Below are positions 52,638-61,137 of a DNA stretch of 64,000 bases, in pieces (within the stretch, counting starts at the first letter, position 1; the number at the start of each line of letters is the position of its first letter). The notes under the pieces were generated by a model, which saw only the letters and a list, made by a program, of their open reading frames with translations, had not been told where the DNA came from and ran no database searches. A program made the position numbers and the translations under genes. Location: the NCBI RefSeq assembly GCF_036263595.1, contig NZ_DATAGQ010000132.1, positions 1 through 64,000 on the forward strand. The letters are read 5' to 3'. This DNA is from Geminicoccus sp036263595. Its GTDB lineage: Bacteria; Pseudomonadota; Alphaproteobacteria; Geminicoccales; Geminicoccaceae.

Positions 52638-53978
52638 ATGCCGTACCAGGTGAACCGGGCGATCGTGAAACTGCGCGACCAGCCGCGTGACGATTCGATG
52701 AACACAGCTGGCAGCGTGGTCATGACCGATCTGCTGGAAAAGCTGGCCGAGGCAACGGTGCCCGGCTGGTGGCACATGCGGGTGATCACGACCGGCAGCG
52801 TCGCCCGCGAGGGCTTCATCCGACAGGAACTGCTCGTTGAGGCCGCTGATGCGCTGCCACCGGAGTCGATCGACCGGAAGGCCTTCTTCGACCAGCTCAC
52901 CTTGTCTGCCCGGGCGTTCGGCACCAACAATCAGTATCTCTATGCTCTTGCGGTAGTTGAGAGCGGCGTCCGTAACGTCGCGTCGAAGAGCTCGTCCGCC
53001 ATTGGCCCCTTCCAATTCATGCCAGCCACGTGGGCCGATCTTGTCGACAGACACGGAGCATCGACCGGGGTCGGCGCGAAGGATATTCGCGAACCCGGAG
53101 CCCAAGCAATTCTGGCGGCGGCCTCGACGGCCGATGCGCAGCGCAAGCTTGCCGGGCTGCTTGGGCGGGTGCCGACGGGAGCAGAACTCTATCTCGCACA
53201 TTTCTTCGGTTTGGCAGCGGCGACTGCTGTCCTCCGCGCCCATGCAGCCCAGCCGGTCGATCGGGCGCTTCGCGCCTTCTACCGTGGTACCGCAAAGGGC
53301 GAAGCATTTGTCGAGCGTATCCTCCACGCGAACGCCTCGCTGCTCATGCCGGGTGGCCGGATCAGCACGACGGCCGAGCTCCTGCAGACGGTCATGCGCC
53401 GCTTCGAGAAGGGCACCGAAGAGGCAGCACTGCGGGCAGCGGAGTTCGGTCCGCCCCCGGAGAAGCTGCCCGGCGATCCCGGCGAGGAACCTCCCTGGCT
53501 TGCAGCCGCGCGTGGCCAGCTGGCCCAGGGCGTCGTGGAGGACAAGGCGCCCGGCGCCAGCAACCCGGAGATCGAGAAGTACTTCAGGGCGACGATTTTC
53601 GGTCCAGCCAGGGATGACACGCCTTGGTGCGCGGCGTTCGTGAGCTGGTGCATGGCAAATTGTGGCGATCCACGAGTAGCCGCGGGCAATCTCCAATCGG
53701 CACGCGCCGCCGACTGGATGAACTGGGGGTTCGCAGTCGGCCGCCCGGCCATCGGCGCAGTGGTCGTGACCCACCCACTCGTCACGGGATCGAGCGGGCA
53801 TGTCGGGTTCCTGACCGGCGTCAAGGGAGGAGACGTGACCCTTCTGGCAGGAAATCAGAGGGATCAAGCCGATCGCGAGGCGGTGTGTGAGCGGCTCTTC
53901 ACGATCAGCGCGGTACGCGACTTCCGGTGGCTGGACTGGAAGGACCCGGTCATTCCGGCTGGTGGAGGACAAGCGTGA
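52638..53978 (+). CDS. Putative peptidoglycan hydrolase: lytic transglycosylase plus CHAP/TIGR02594-type domain
   Basis: 446 residues, no signal peptide. Residues about 95-230 look like an SLT transglycosylase: ALAVVESGVRN (catalytic Glu), SSAIGPFQFMPATW. Residues about 295-430 look like a cysteine peptidase of the CHAP/TIGR02594 kind: DDTPWCAAFVSWCMANCG (catalytic Cys), SARAADWMNWG, GHVGFLTG (His) and LLAGNQ. A bifunctional cell-wall enzyme would cleave glycan and peptide. Lacking its own signal, it must be exported or delivered by another machine or act through the neighbours. Overlaps the membrane-protein gene by 4 bp (GTGA). Confidence 0.8.
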   Translation: MPYQVNRAIVKLRDQPRDDSMNTAGSVVMTDLLEKLAEATVPGWWHMRVITTGSVAREGFIRQELLVEAADALPPESIDRKAFFDQLTLSARAFGTNNQYLYALAVVESGVRNVASKSSSAIGPFQFMPATWADLVDRHGASTGVGAKDIREPGAQAILAAASTADAQRKLAGLLGRVPTGAELYLAHFFGLAAATAVLRAHAAQPVDRALRAFYRGTAKGEAFVERILHANASLLMPGGRISTTAELLQTVMRRFEKGTEEAALRAAEFGPPPEKLPGDPGEEPPWLAAARGQLAQGVVEDKAPGASNPEIEKYFRATIFGPARDDTPWCAAFVSWCMANCGDPRVAAGNLQSARAADWMNWGFAVGRPAIGAVVVTHPLVTGSSGHVGFLTGVKGGDVTLLAGNQRDQADREAVCERLFTISAVRDFRWLDWKDPVIPAGGGQA

Positions 53979-54922
53979 GCACCGCGAACTTTATCAGCTG
54001 GCTGAACGAGCATCTCGATCCGAACGAGGGCGATAGCGCAAAAGAACTGAAGAGAATTCTCTCGGCAGCGGCGGGCACGTTGGGGCAGGCGCCGGACCTG
54101 CCGGCCTGCAGGAGGCTCGTGGAGCAGAGCATCCAGGTTGGATCGGCCGACGAGATCTTGCGGATCTTCGATGCCAGCACCGTACGTTACGCCCGTGAAG
54201 GCAGCCCTGCTCCGGCAGTAGTCCCGGGTCCAGCCGCATCGATGTCGTTAGACACCAGCCCGGCGCCTGCCAGCTTCGTGTCCTGGCTGCAGAGCAACAT
54301 CTCGATGAGTGGCGTCGTCATCACCTCGATCGGCCTGCTCCTCCTTCTCGGCATCTACTTGTTCCTCGACCAGGATGGTCGTCTTGCCGCGCTGGCGGAC
54401 GTCGGGGTAGCGCGCGGCCTGATCACCTTCCTGTTCACCGTCGGCACGATCGGCATCGCGGTCCTGATGATCTGCGCCCTGTTCCTGGCCGATGTCACCA
54501 AGCTCGACCAGCGCTTCGACCACAGCAAGGAGATCCTGACTGCCCTGATCGCGATCCTGGGAACGGTCGTCGGATTCTATTTCGGCTCGCAGGGGACGCG
54601 GGAAGCCCCCACAGATCCGCAGATCGGGACACCCTTGATCGGCCCGCTGCCTGCACAGGCGGGCGGCAGCGTGCAGTTCACTGCCGTCGCGGCCGGAGGA
54701 CCTGCCCCATTCACTTATGAGCTGAACCTGCGAAGCAACGAGGCTTCCTTGGACGCACAACTCGTCGACCTGTCCGGTACCACGTCCGACAGTGGCCTGA
54801 TCGACCAGACCATTGAGGTCCCCATGGCAGCCGCCGGCAAGCTCGTCCTGATCGACCTCTCGGTGGCCAATGCTGCCGGCGGCACCTCCACCAGGACCGG
54901 CATCGAGTTGCCAGTGCAGTAG
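53975..54922 (+). CDS. Membrane protein with duplicated FxSWL motif and C-terminal beta domain
   Basis: 315 residues, GTG start overlapping the hydrolase stop. Residues 1-70 are a soluble helical domain beginning ANFISWLNEHL; after a Pro/Ala linker a second copy of the motif, ASFVSWLQSNI, leads into three transmembrane helices (about 109-127, 143-166, 186-204). The C-terminal 100 residues look like an Ig/PKD-type beta domain (SVQFTAVAAGGPAPFTYEL). I do not recognise the family. It is likely the membrane platform for the preceding lipoprotein and hydrolase. Confidence 0.7.
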   Translation: MSTANFISWLNEHLDPNEGDSAKELKRILSAAAGTLGQAPDLPACRRLVEQSIQVGSADEILRIFDASTVRYAREGSPAPAVVPGPAASMSLDTSPAPASFVSWLQSNISMSGVVITSIGLLLLLGIYLFLDQDGRLAALADVGVARGLITFLFTVGTIGIAVLMICALFLADVTKLDQRFDHSKEILTALIAILGTVVGFYFGSQGTREAPTDPQIGTPLIGPLPAQAGGSVQFTAVAAGGPAPFTYELNLRSNEASLDAQLVDLSGTTSDSGLIDQTIEVPMAAAGKLVLIDLSVANAAGGTSTRTGIELPVQ

Positions 54923-55091
54923 CGCCGTCAGAATCCGCTCTCCGACGCACCTTTCGCCTTTGGTCGAGTAAAGCCAAAACTAAGAAACTTGCCGTTGCCG
55001 CAGCCCATGCAGTCTGGCTATGCCCCCCGGACCTCTTCGGCCAGACTGGTCTGGCTGACCCTCACCTCGCGATCCGTCAGGCTGCCATCGG

Positions 55092-55982
55092 ATGGACAGG
55101 ACCCTCAAGCTCGCGCTCGGCAGCATCGTCGTCGGCGCGATCGTGCTTGGTCTGAAGTACTTCGCTTATCATATCACCGGCAGCATCGCGCTCTACTCGG
55201 ATGCTCTGGAGAGCATCATCAACGTCGCCACGGCGGTCGCGGCGTTCTACGCGATACGGCTGAGTTCGATCCCGCCCGACGCCAATCATCCTTATGGGCA
55301 CCATAAGGCCGAGTACATTTCGGCCGTCCTTGAGGGTGCGCTGATCGTCTTGGCCGCCGTCTCGATCCTGCGGGAAGCCTATGGAGCGTTCATCGCGCCT
55401 CGACCGCTCGAAGCGCCATTCGCCGGCCTCGTCATCAATGGTGTCGCCAGCCTGATCAACGGCGCCTGGTGCTTTGTTCTGTTCCGCTATGGACGCCGCT
55501 GGCGCTCGCCGGCGCTGGTCGCCGATGCCCGGCACCTGCGGACCGATGTCATCTCTTCCGCCACCGTCATCGTCGGCGTGATGCTGGTGCCGCTGACGGG
55601 CTGGCTGCAGATCGACCCGATCCTGGCCGCCCTGGTCGCGGTCAACGTCCTTTGGTCCGGCTGGAAGCTCATGCGCGAATCCATCGGTGGCCTGATGGAT
55701 GAAACGGCACCCGAGGACACGGTCGCCCGTGTCCGGGAGGTGATCTCTCTGCACGCCGAGGGTGCTTTGGAAGCCCATGACCTGCGAACGCGGCATGCGG
55801 GTAGGATGACCTTCATCGACTTCCATCTGGTGGTGCCTGGATCGATGACGGTATCGGAGTCACATGCCTTGTGCGACCGGCTGGAAGAAGCATTGCGCAA
55901 CGGCATCGAGGACACGGTCGTCACGATCCACGTCGAGCCGGAGGAAAAGGCGAAGCACCCGGGCGGCGTACCCGTCATCTAG
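55092..55982 (+). CDS. Cation diffusion facilitator (CDF) metal efflux protein
   Basis: 296 residues with six helices and a cytosolic C-terminal domain. The metal-site residues are visible: SDALESIINV in helix 2, HPYGHHKAEYISA and DARHLRTDVISS (HxxxD) in helix 5. It exports Zn, Fe, Mn or Co by proton antiport. ATG at 55092 with no strong ribosome site; an upstream in-frame alternative is not evident. Convergent with the TetR gene (9 bp between stops). Confidence 0.9.
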   Translation: MDRTLKLALGSIVVGAIVLGLKYFAYHITGSIALYSDALESIINVATAVAAFYAIRLSSIPPDANHPYGHHKAEYISAVLEGALIVLAAVSILREAYGAFIAPRPLEAPFAGLVINGVASLINGAWCFVLFRYGRRWRSPALVADARHLRTDVISSATVIVGVMLVPLTGWLQIDPILAALVAVNVLWSGWKLMRESIGGLMDETAPEDTVARVREVISLHAEGALEAHDLRTRHAGRMTFIDFHLVVPGSMTVSESHALCDRLEEALRNGIEDTVVTIHVEPEEKAKHPGGVPVI

Positions 55983-55991
55983 TCCAGCGGA

Positions 55992-56687
55992 TCAGGTCTT
56001 CCGGAGGTAGCTGAGGATGGTCTCGACCATGACCACGCGCCGCTTCTCCATCTCCGTCTCGGAGCCGAGATCGGTTCCGTAGATGACCGACAGGGTCCAG
56101 CGGTTGTTCAGGTAATAGAATCCAAGCGCGGCGATCGAGATGTAAAGCTGGTTCGGGTCGATCCCCTCGCGGAACACGCCTTTGCGTACGCCCCGGTCCA
56201 GGAGCTCGCCGATCAGCGCCACGAACGGCGAGTGCATCTCCCGGATCCGCTTGCTCCGCTTGAGATACTTCGCCTGATGGATGTTCTCCGTGACGATCAG
56301 GCGAAGCAGTTCCGGGTTGGCCCGATAGTAGTTCCAGGTGAACCCCACCAGGGCAGCGATCGCGTCCTCCGGCTCCCGCCCCTCGAAATCCAGTTCGCGC
56401 TCGGCACGCCGCAGATCGCCATAGGCCTCCTCAAGGACGGCGAGATAGAGATCCTCCTTACTCTTGAAGTAGTGGTAGATCATCCGCTTGTTGATCTTGG
56501 CGCGTTGCGCAATCGTGTCGACTCGGGCGCCTGCCAGTCCCTTGCGGGCGAACTCACTTTTGGCGGCGGCCAGGATGCGCGCACTGGTCACCTTGGGATC
56601 GCGGGCACGCAGAGTCCGTACCGCGGTTTTCGGTTCTGGCTTGGCCATGATGGCAGCGCTCGGCTCCGGCCCGGTGGCACGGGTCAT
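55992..56687 (-). CDS. TetR/AcrR-family transcriptional regulator
   Basis: 231 residues. The N-terminal HTH (ILAAAKSEFARKGLAGARVD, IAQRAKINKRMIYHYFKSKEDL, about 37-83) is canonical TetR, with a longer ligand-binding helical domain behind it ending VETILSYLRKT. A C-terminal part with NPELLRLIVTENIHQ is common in RutR/NemR-like groups. It is divergent from the sugar isomerase gene, and a perfect 16-bp palindrome lies between, so it probably represses that operon and itself. An ATG 42 bp downstream (MAKPEPK) is a possible alternative start. Confidence 0.9.
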   Translation of the reverse strand: MTRATGPEPSAAIMAKPEPKTAVRTLRARDPKVTSARILAAAKSEFARKGLAGARVDTIAQRAKINKRMIYHYFKSKEDLYLAVLEEAYGDLRRAERELDFEGREPEDAIAALVGFTWNYYRANPELLRLIVTENIHQAKYLKRSKRIREMHSPFVALIGELLDRGVRKGVFREGIDPNQLYISIAALGFYYLNNRWTLSVIYGTDLGSETEMEKRRVVMVETILSYLRKT

Positions 56688-56751
56688 GGGCCTGGTTCCT
56701 CGATAATGAACGGGGCAACCTTAGCAATTTCGGATGGATCGGTCTTGTGCG

Positions 56752-56767
56752 AACGAACCGGTTCGTT
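56752..56767. promoter_or_regulatory. Probable TetR operator
   Basis: AACGAACCGGTTCGTT is a perfect 16-bp palindrome. It lies 64 bp from the TetR start and 35 bp from the isomerase start, placed so that a bound dimer would cover both promoters. AACNAACC-type half sites are common among TetR-family operators. Confidence 0.7.
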
Positions 56768-56802
56768 ACTTTGGCCAAACGGTCCAGAGGAAAGGGGCAT
56801 CC

Positions 56803-57657
56803 ATGCACCGACGGTTGGCGCCCCTTTCGGTGAACACGGCGACCCTCGGCTTCAAGCAGCCTCTGCCTGTCGTGGTCGAAGCGCTGGCACGCCGCTCTGT
56901 TCAAGGTATCGCGCCCTGGCGGCGAGAATTCCAAGATACGCCCGTCAAGGAAGCCCGGCGGATCATTGCCGATGCCGGGCTGCAGGTGACCAGCCTCTGC
57001 CGTGGCTCCTATCTGACCTTCGCCTCCGATCACCAGCGACGCGCGATCCTGGAGGACAACCGCCGGGCAATCGACGAAGCAGCGGCCATGGGCGCGCCGA
57101 CGCTGTGCATGGTGGTCGGTGGGCTGCCGGAAGGTGTTCGGGATCTGGCGCAGGCACGGGACCAGGTGGCCGAGCAGCTGGCGGCGCTCGTGCCGCATGC
57201 CCGGGCGCACCAAGTGCGCCTGTCGGTCGAGCCGCTGCACCCGATGTACGCCGCCGACCGCTCGTGCATTTCGACCCTCGCCCAGGCACTCGACATCTGC
57301 GACCGGATCGGCCCGGACCTCGGCGTGATGATCGACGCTTATCACCTGTGGTGGGATCCGGAGTTTGCGGCGGGACTGGCAAGGGCCGGCCAGGACAGGT
57401 TGCTCGGCTGGCAGATCTGCGACTGGCGGGCCGTCACCCGCGATCTGCTGCAGGACCGCGGCATGATCGGCGACGGCGTCATCGACCTGAAGCGCATGCA
57501 CCGTGACATGCTGGAAGCTGGCTGGCGCGGCATGATCGAGGTCGAGATCTTCTCCGGCCTGGATTGGGACCATCGGCCGATGGACGAGACGCTGGACGTG
57601 CTCTGCGCACGGTTCGCCGACCTCGCCTTGCCCGCTGAGCCCGTTAGCACCTTCTGA
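56803..57657 (+). CDS. Sugar phosphate isomerase/epimerase (AP_endonuc_2 TIM barrel)
   Basis: 284 residues. TIM-barrel xylose-isomerase-like fold with SVNTATLGFKQPLPVVVEA, SLEPLHP-type RLSVEPLHPMYAADRS, GVMIDAYHLWWDP and metal-binding EVEIFSGLDWDHRP. Family members isomerise ketoses, inosose or hydroxypyruvate, or dehydrate sugars. ATG at 56803 has AGAGGAAAGGGG upstream. First gene of the TetR-controlled operon with the aldo/keto reductase. Confidence 0.88.
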   Translation: MHRRLAPLSVNTATLGFKQPLPVVVEALARRSVQGIAPWRREFQDTPVKEARRIIADAGLQVTSLCRGSYLTFASDHQRRAILEDNRRAIDEAAAMGAPTLCMVVGGLPEGVRDLAQARDQVAEQLAALVPHARAHQVRLSVEPLHPMYAADRSCISTLAQALDICDRIGPDLGVMIDAYHLWWDPEFAAGLARAGQDRLLGWQICDWRAVTRDLLQDRGMIGDGVIDLKRMHRDMLEAGWRGMIEVEIFSGLDWDHRPMDETLDVLCARFADLALPAEPVSTF

Positions 57658-57673
57658 TCACGAGGAAACGATC

Positions 57674-58729
57674 ATGGAATACCGTCAGCTCGGCCGGTCC
57701 GGCCTGCGCGTGTCCGTCCTGACGCTCGGCACGATGACGTTCGGCGGCAAAGGTGCGTTCGCCAAGACCGGCTCGACCGACGTCGCCGGCGCACGAAGGC
57801 TGATCGACCGCTGCATCGATGCCGGCATCAATCTCTTCGACACGGCCGACGTCTACTCAGCCGGCCTGTCGGAGGAGATCCTGGGCCAGGCACTCGCTGG
57901 GAGGCGCGACAAGGCCCTCGTGACGACCAAGGCACGCTTCAAGATGGGCACCGGCCCGAACGACGCCGGCCTGTCCCGCCATCACCTGATCGCCGCGTGC
58001 GAAGCCAGCCTGAAGCGCCTCGGCACCGACTATCTGGATCTCTACCAGCTTCACGAATGGGACGGGCAGACACCGCTGGAGGAGACCTTCGAGGCGCTCG
58101 ACAGCCTCGTCCGTGCCGGCAAGGTCCGCTATGTCGGCGTGTCCAACTATGCCGGTTGGCACCTGATGAAGGCGCTGGGGGTAACGGAACTCCACCGGTA
58201 CGTCCGACCGGTCAGCCAGCAGATCCATTATACGCTGCAGGCCCGCGAGGCCGAGTACGAGCTCGTGCCGATCTCGATCGACCAGGGTGTCGGGATCCTT
58301 GTCTGGAGCCCGATCGCCGGTGGCCTGCTATCCGGCAAGTACCGGCGGGGTCATGCGACGCCAGACAGCACGCGTCATGTTGCAAACTGGGGCGAGCCTC
58401 CGGTTCGCGACCAGGAGAAGCTCTACGACATCGTCGAGGTCCTAGTCGAGATCGGCGAGGCGCATGGGGTATCCGGTGCCCAGGTCGCGCTCGCCTGGCT
58501 CTTGGGCCGTCCAGGTGTGGCGTCGCTGATCATCGGCGCACGGAACGAGCAGCAGCTGGAGGACAATCTGCAGGCGGCCGATCTCGTGCTGGCTGCCGAG
58601 GAGCGGACCCGTCTCGACGAGGTGAGCGCGCCGGCCTTGCTCTATCCCTACTGGCACCAGGCGAGTACCGCCGCGGACCGGCTCTCCGCTGCAGACCTCA
58701 CGTTGCTCGGGCCGCACATCAAGCGATAG
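57674..58729 (+). CDS. Aldo/keto reductase
   Basis: 351 residues of the AKR superfamily: NLFDTADVYSAGLSEE (catalytic Asp/Tyr), LVTTKARF (Lys), DLYQLHEWD (His), VSNYAGWHL and the NADPH-binding IIGARNEQQLEDNL. Resembles YhdN/AKR11-type oxidoreductases of sugars. It follows the isomerase by 16 bp, so the two likely act on the same sugar imported by the ABC system downstream. Confidence 0.9.
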   Translation: MEYRQLGRSGLRVSVLTLGTMTFGGKGAFAKTGSTDVAGARRLIDRCIDAGINLFDTADVYSAGLSEEILGQALAGRRDKALVTTKARFKMGTGPNDAGLSRHHLIAACEASLKRLGTDYLDLYQLHEWDGQTPLEETFEALDSLVRAGKVRYVGVSNYAGWHLMKALGVTELHRYVRPVSQQIHYTLQAREAEYELVPISIDQGVGILVWSPIAGGLLSGKYRRGHATPDSTRHVANWGEPPVRDQEKLYDIVEVLVEIGEAHGVSGAQVALAWLLGRPGVASLIIGARNEQQLEDNLQAADLVLAAEERTRLDEVSAPALLYPYWHQASTAADRLSAADLTLLGPHIKR

Positions 58730-58935
58730 GGCCGCCTATCGGGTAGTTGTCAGACGACTGGGTGCATATCCTCTTGGCATGAGTGCGGCAGGCGTGTCAT
58801 GAATTGAGGCGCCTGCCACATGAACATCTTACTGCCAGGATTTGCTGCCTTGGTCGTCAGCTCGTGCCGTTCTGCAGACGCCCCGAAGAACAGCGCCAAC
58901 TGCAACATGTCGGCAGTTGGCTGAGGGAGCGTCGC

Positions 58936-59748
58936 ATGCGAAGGGTGATCCGGCGACTCGTTCCTCATCTGGTCCTGGTGCCATTCTCGCTGGCGATTGT
59001 GTTGCCGCTGCTCTGGCTCTTGCGCGTCAGCCTCACCGACAGGCGCACCGCCTACCAGATCCCGCCGCAATGGACTGAGCCGCATCTCGGCAACTATATC
59101 GAGATCTTCACCGCCTACCCGTTCGCGACCTGGTTCTCCAACAGCTTCACCGTAGCCCTGTTCTCCACGCTGGTCGCTCTGCCATTGGCAACGATGGTCG
59201 CCTTCTCGTTCGCCCGGTACAACACAGGCGGCGCACCGCTCCGACTGTCGATCCTGGCCAGCCAGATGCTGCCGCCGATCGTGATGGTCCTGCCCTTGTT
59301 CGCGGTGTTCCTCGGCATAGGGCTGCTCAACAGCCGTGCCGCGCTCGTGATCGCGCATGTCGGCATGAACCTGCCGTTCCTTGCCTGGATGCTGATCGCC
59401 TTCTTCGAGGGTGAAGTCCGCCAGCTGGAGGAAGCGGCGAGGATCGAGGGGGCGACCCGCTTCCAGGCCTTCTGGAAAGTGGCCGTTCCGGTGGCCGCGC
59501 CCGGCCTGCTGGCCGCCGGCCTGTTGGCCTTCATCATGTCCTGGAACGAGTTCCTGTTCGCCTTGATCCTGTCCGGCAAGCGTACGGCGACGCTGCCGGT
59601 CGGCCTCTCGACGCTCGACACCCATCGCGGCGTCGAAATCGCCCTGCTCGCCGCCGCCAACATGGTGGCGATCCTGCCCGTATTCCTGCTGATGCCGTTC
59701 CTGCGGCGCTATCTGATCAAGGGTTTGTCGCTCGGTGCATTGAAGTAA
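58936..59748 (+). CDS. Sugar ABC transporter permease (MalG-like)
   Basis: 270 residues with six helices; the EAA loop reads EEAARIEGATRFQAFWKVAVP. ATG at 58936 has GAGGGAG upstream; the open frame upstream of it is not protein-like. Located before the binding protein, an unusual order since MalF-like and MalG-like permeases usually stand together. The 206 bp between the AKR stop and this start show no gene. Confidence 0.9.
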   Translation: MRRVIRRLVPHLVLVPFSLAIVLPLLWLLRVSLTDRRTAYQIPPQWTEPHLGNYIEIFTAYPFATWFSNSFTVALFSTLVALPLATMVAFSFARYNTGGAPLRLSILASQMLPPIVMVLPLFAVFLGIGLLNSRAALVIAHVGMNLPFLAWMLIAFFEGEVRQLEEAARIEGATRFQAFWKVAVPVAAPGLLAAGLLAFIMSWNEFLFALILSGKRTATLPVGLSTLDTHRGVEIALLAAANMVAILPVFLLMPFLRRYLIKGLSLGALK

Positions 59749-59777
59749 GCCTCCACCATAAGGGAAATGAGCCCGCC

Positions 59778-61049
59778 ATGAAGAAATTCCTGCTCGCCAC
59801 GAGCATGCTGATCGCCACGGCCTTCGGCGCCGACGCGAAGACGATCAACATCCTCATGGAGGGTGTGCCGGACACGCGCTACGTCCAGGAGATGCTGCCC
59901 GAGTTCAAGGAGAAGACGGGCATCGACGTGCAGCTCGAGGTCGTGAACTACGCCGAGATGCACACGAAGCTGGTACCGCAGCTGGTTTCGCCCGAAGGCT
60001 CCTACGACGTCCTGATCGTCGACTTCTACTGGGTGGGCGAATTCATCAAGGCCGGCTGGCTGCAGCCGCTGGACGAGCGGATCGCCGCCGACGGGATCGA
60101 CACGAACCGCTACATCCCGTCGATCATGAACCTGACCGGCAAGGTCGACGGCGTGACCTACATGCTGCCGTTCTACAACTACGCGATGGGCCTCACCTAT
60201 CGGACGGACCTGCTGGCCGACCCCAAGCATCAGGAAGCGTTCAAGGCCAAGTACGGGCGTGACCTGAAGGTCCCGACGGAGTGGCAAGAGTATCTCGACC
60301 AGGTGAAGTACTTCACCGAGGACGCCGGGATCGAGGGCTTCAAGGGCGTGGTCAATCAGGGCCTGCGCCCGGATCCGATCGCCATGGAGTGGTCGAACTA
60401 CCTGTTCGCCCGCGGCGGCCGCTACTACGACCCGGAAACTTGGCAGCCCACGTTGGCGACGCCCGAGGGCATCCAGGCGCTGGTCGACTATCGCGACAAC
60501 ATCCAGAAGTACGGCCCGATCGGTGCCGCGAACTTCTCGTTCGACGACGCGTTCAACGTGGCGGCCCAGGGCAAGGCCTACAGCTACCTGACCTTCAACA
60601 TGTTTCGGCCCGTCTATGACGACCCGGCCAGCTCGCAGGTCGTCGGCAAGATGGAAATCACGCCGGTTCCCGGCGGCAGCCTGAACGGATCCTGGGGCTG
60701 GGCCATTCCGACATCCTCGCCTGACGCGGACGCTGCCTGGGAGTTCATCAAGTTCATCGAGAGCCCGGAGATCGCGAAGAAGCGCGCGGCGCTGGGTGGG
60801 GCGGCGACCCAGGCAGCGATCTTCGACGATCCCGACCTGATCGCGAAATACTCCTATTACCCGCAGCTGAAGCAGCTCCTGCAGACCTCGCACAACTTCC
60901 CGGTCTTCACCTACACGCCGCAGTTCGTCGAGGTGCTCGGCCGTGAGCTCAGCCTGGCCGTGACCGACGGCAAGGACCCGAAGGAGGCGCTGGAGACGGT
61001 CGACCGGGAGTTTGCCGAGATGCTGCGCAAGGACGGCAAGCTCCAATAG
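59778..61049 (+). CDS. Sugar ABC transporter substrate-binding protein (family 1)
   Basis: 423 residues with a Sec signal peptide (MKKFLLATSMLIATAFGADA, cleavage near residue 20). Mature protein starts KTINILMEGVPDTRYVQEML and shows YDVLIVDFYWVGEFIKAGWL and GVTYMLPFYNYAMGLTYRTD, typical of extracellular solute-binding family 1 for polyols or oligosaccharides. Periplasmic. Hairpins in the gap to the next gene resemble those after the other sugar-binding protein in this window. Confidence 0.92.
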   Translation: MKKFLLATSMLIATAFGADAKTINILMEGVPDTRYVQEMLPEFKEKTGIDVQLEVVNYAEMHTKLVPQLVSPEGSYDVLIVDFYWVGEFIKAGWLQPLDERIAADGIDTNRYIPSIMNLTGKVDGVTYMLPFYNYAMGLTYRTDLLADPKHQEAFKAKYGRDLKVPTEWQEYLDQVKYFTEDAGIEGFKGVVNQGLRPDPIAMEWSNYLFARGGRYYDPETWQPTLATPEGIQALVDYRDNIQKYGPIGAANFSFDDAFNVAAQGKAYSYLTFNMFRPVYDDPASSQVVGKMEITPVPGGSLNGSWGWAIPTSSPDADAAWEFIKFIESPEIAKKRAALGGAATQAAIFDDPDLIAKYSYYPQLKQLLQTSHNFPVFTYTPQFVEVLGRELSLAVTDGKDPKEALETVDREFAEMLRKDGKLQ

Positions 61050-61061
61050 TCGCCAAGAAGG

Positions 61062-61080
61062 GCCATGGCATCCATGGCCT
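61062..61080 (+). terminator. Intercistronic hairpin 1 after the sugar-binding protein
   Basis: GGCCATGG (61062-61069) and CCATGGCC (61073-61080) flank the loop CAT, 12 bp after the stop. No T-run; likely mRNA protection or attenuation. Confidence 0.5.
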
Positions 61081-61101
61081 CCGTTCCCGCTAGCAGATCC
61101 G

Positions 61102-61125
61102 CCGGAGGCGCCAACGTCTCCGGCT
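61102..61125 (+). terminator. Intercistronic hairpin 2
   Basis: GCCGGAG (61102-61108) pairs with CTCCGGC (61119-61125) over a 10-base loop, just before the MalF-like permease. Confidence 0.45.
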
Positions 61126-61137
61126 CCATCCTGACGG

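Noticed and set aside
58730..58935. Possible gene fragment between the AKR gene and the MalG-like permease
   Set aside because: The frames there (both strands) do not match a recognisable protein, and none has a start with a ribosome site other than the permease itself.
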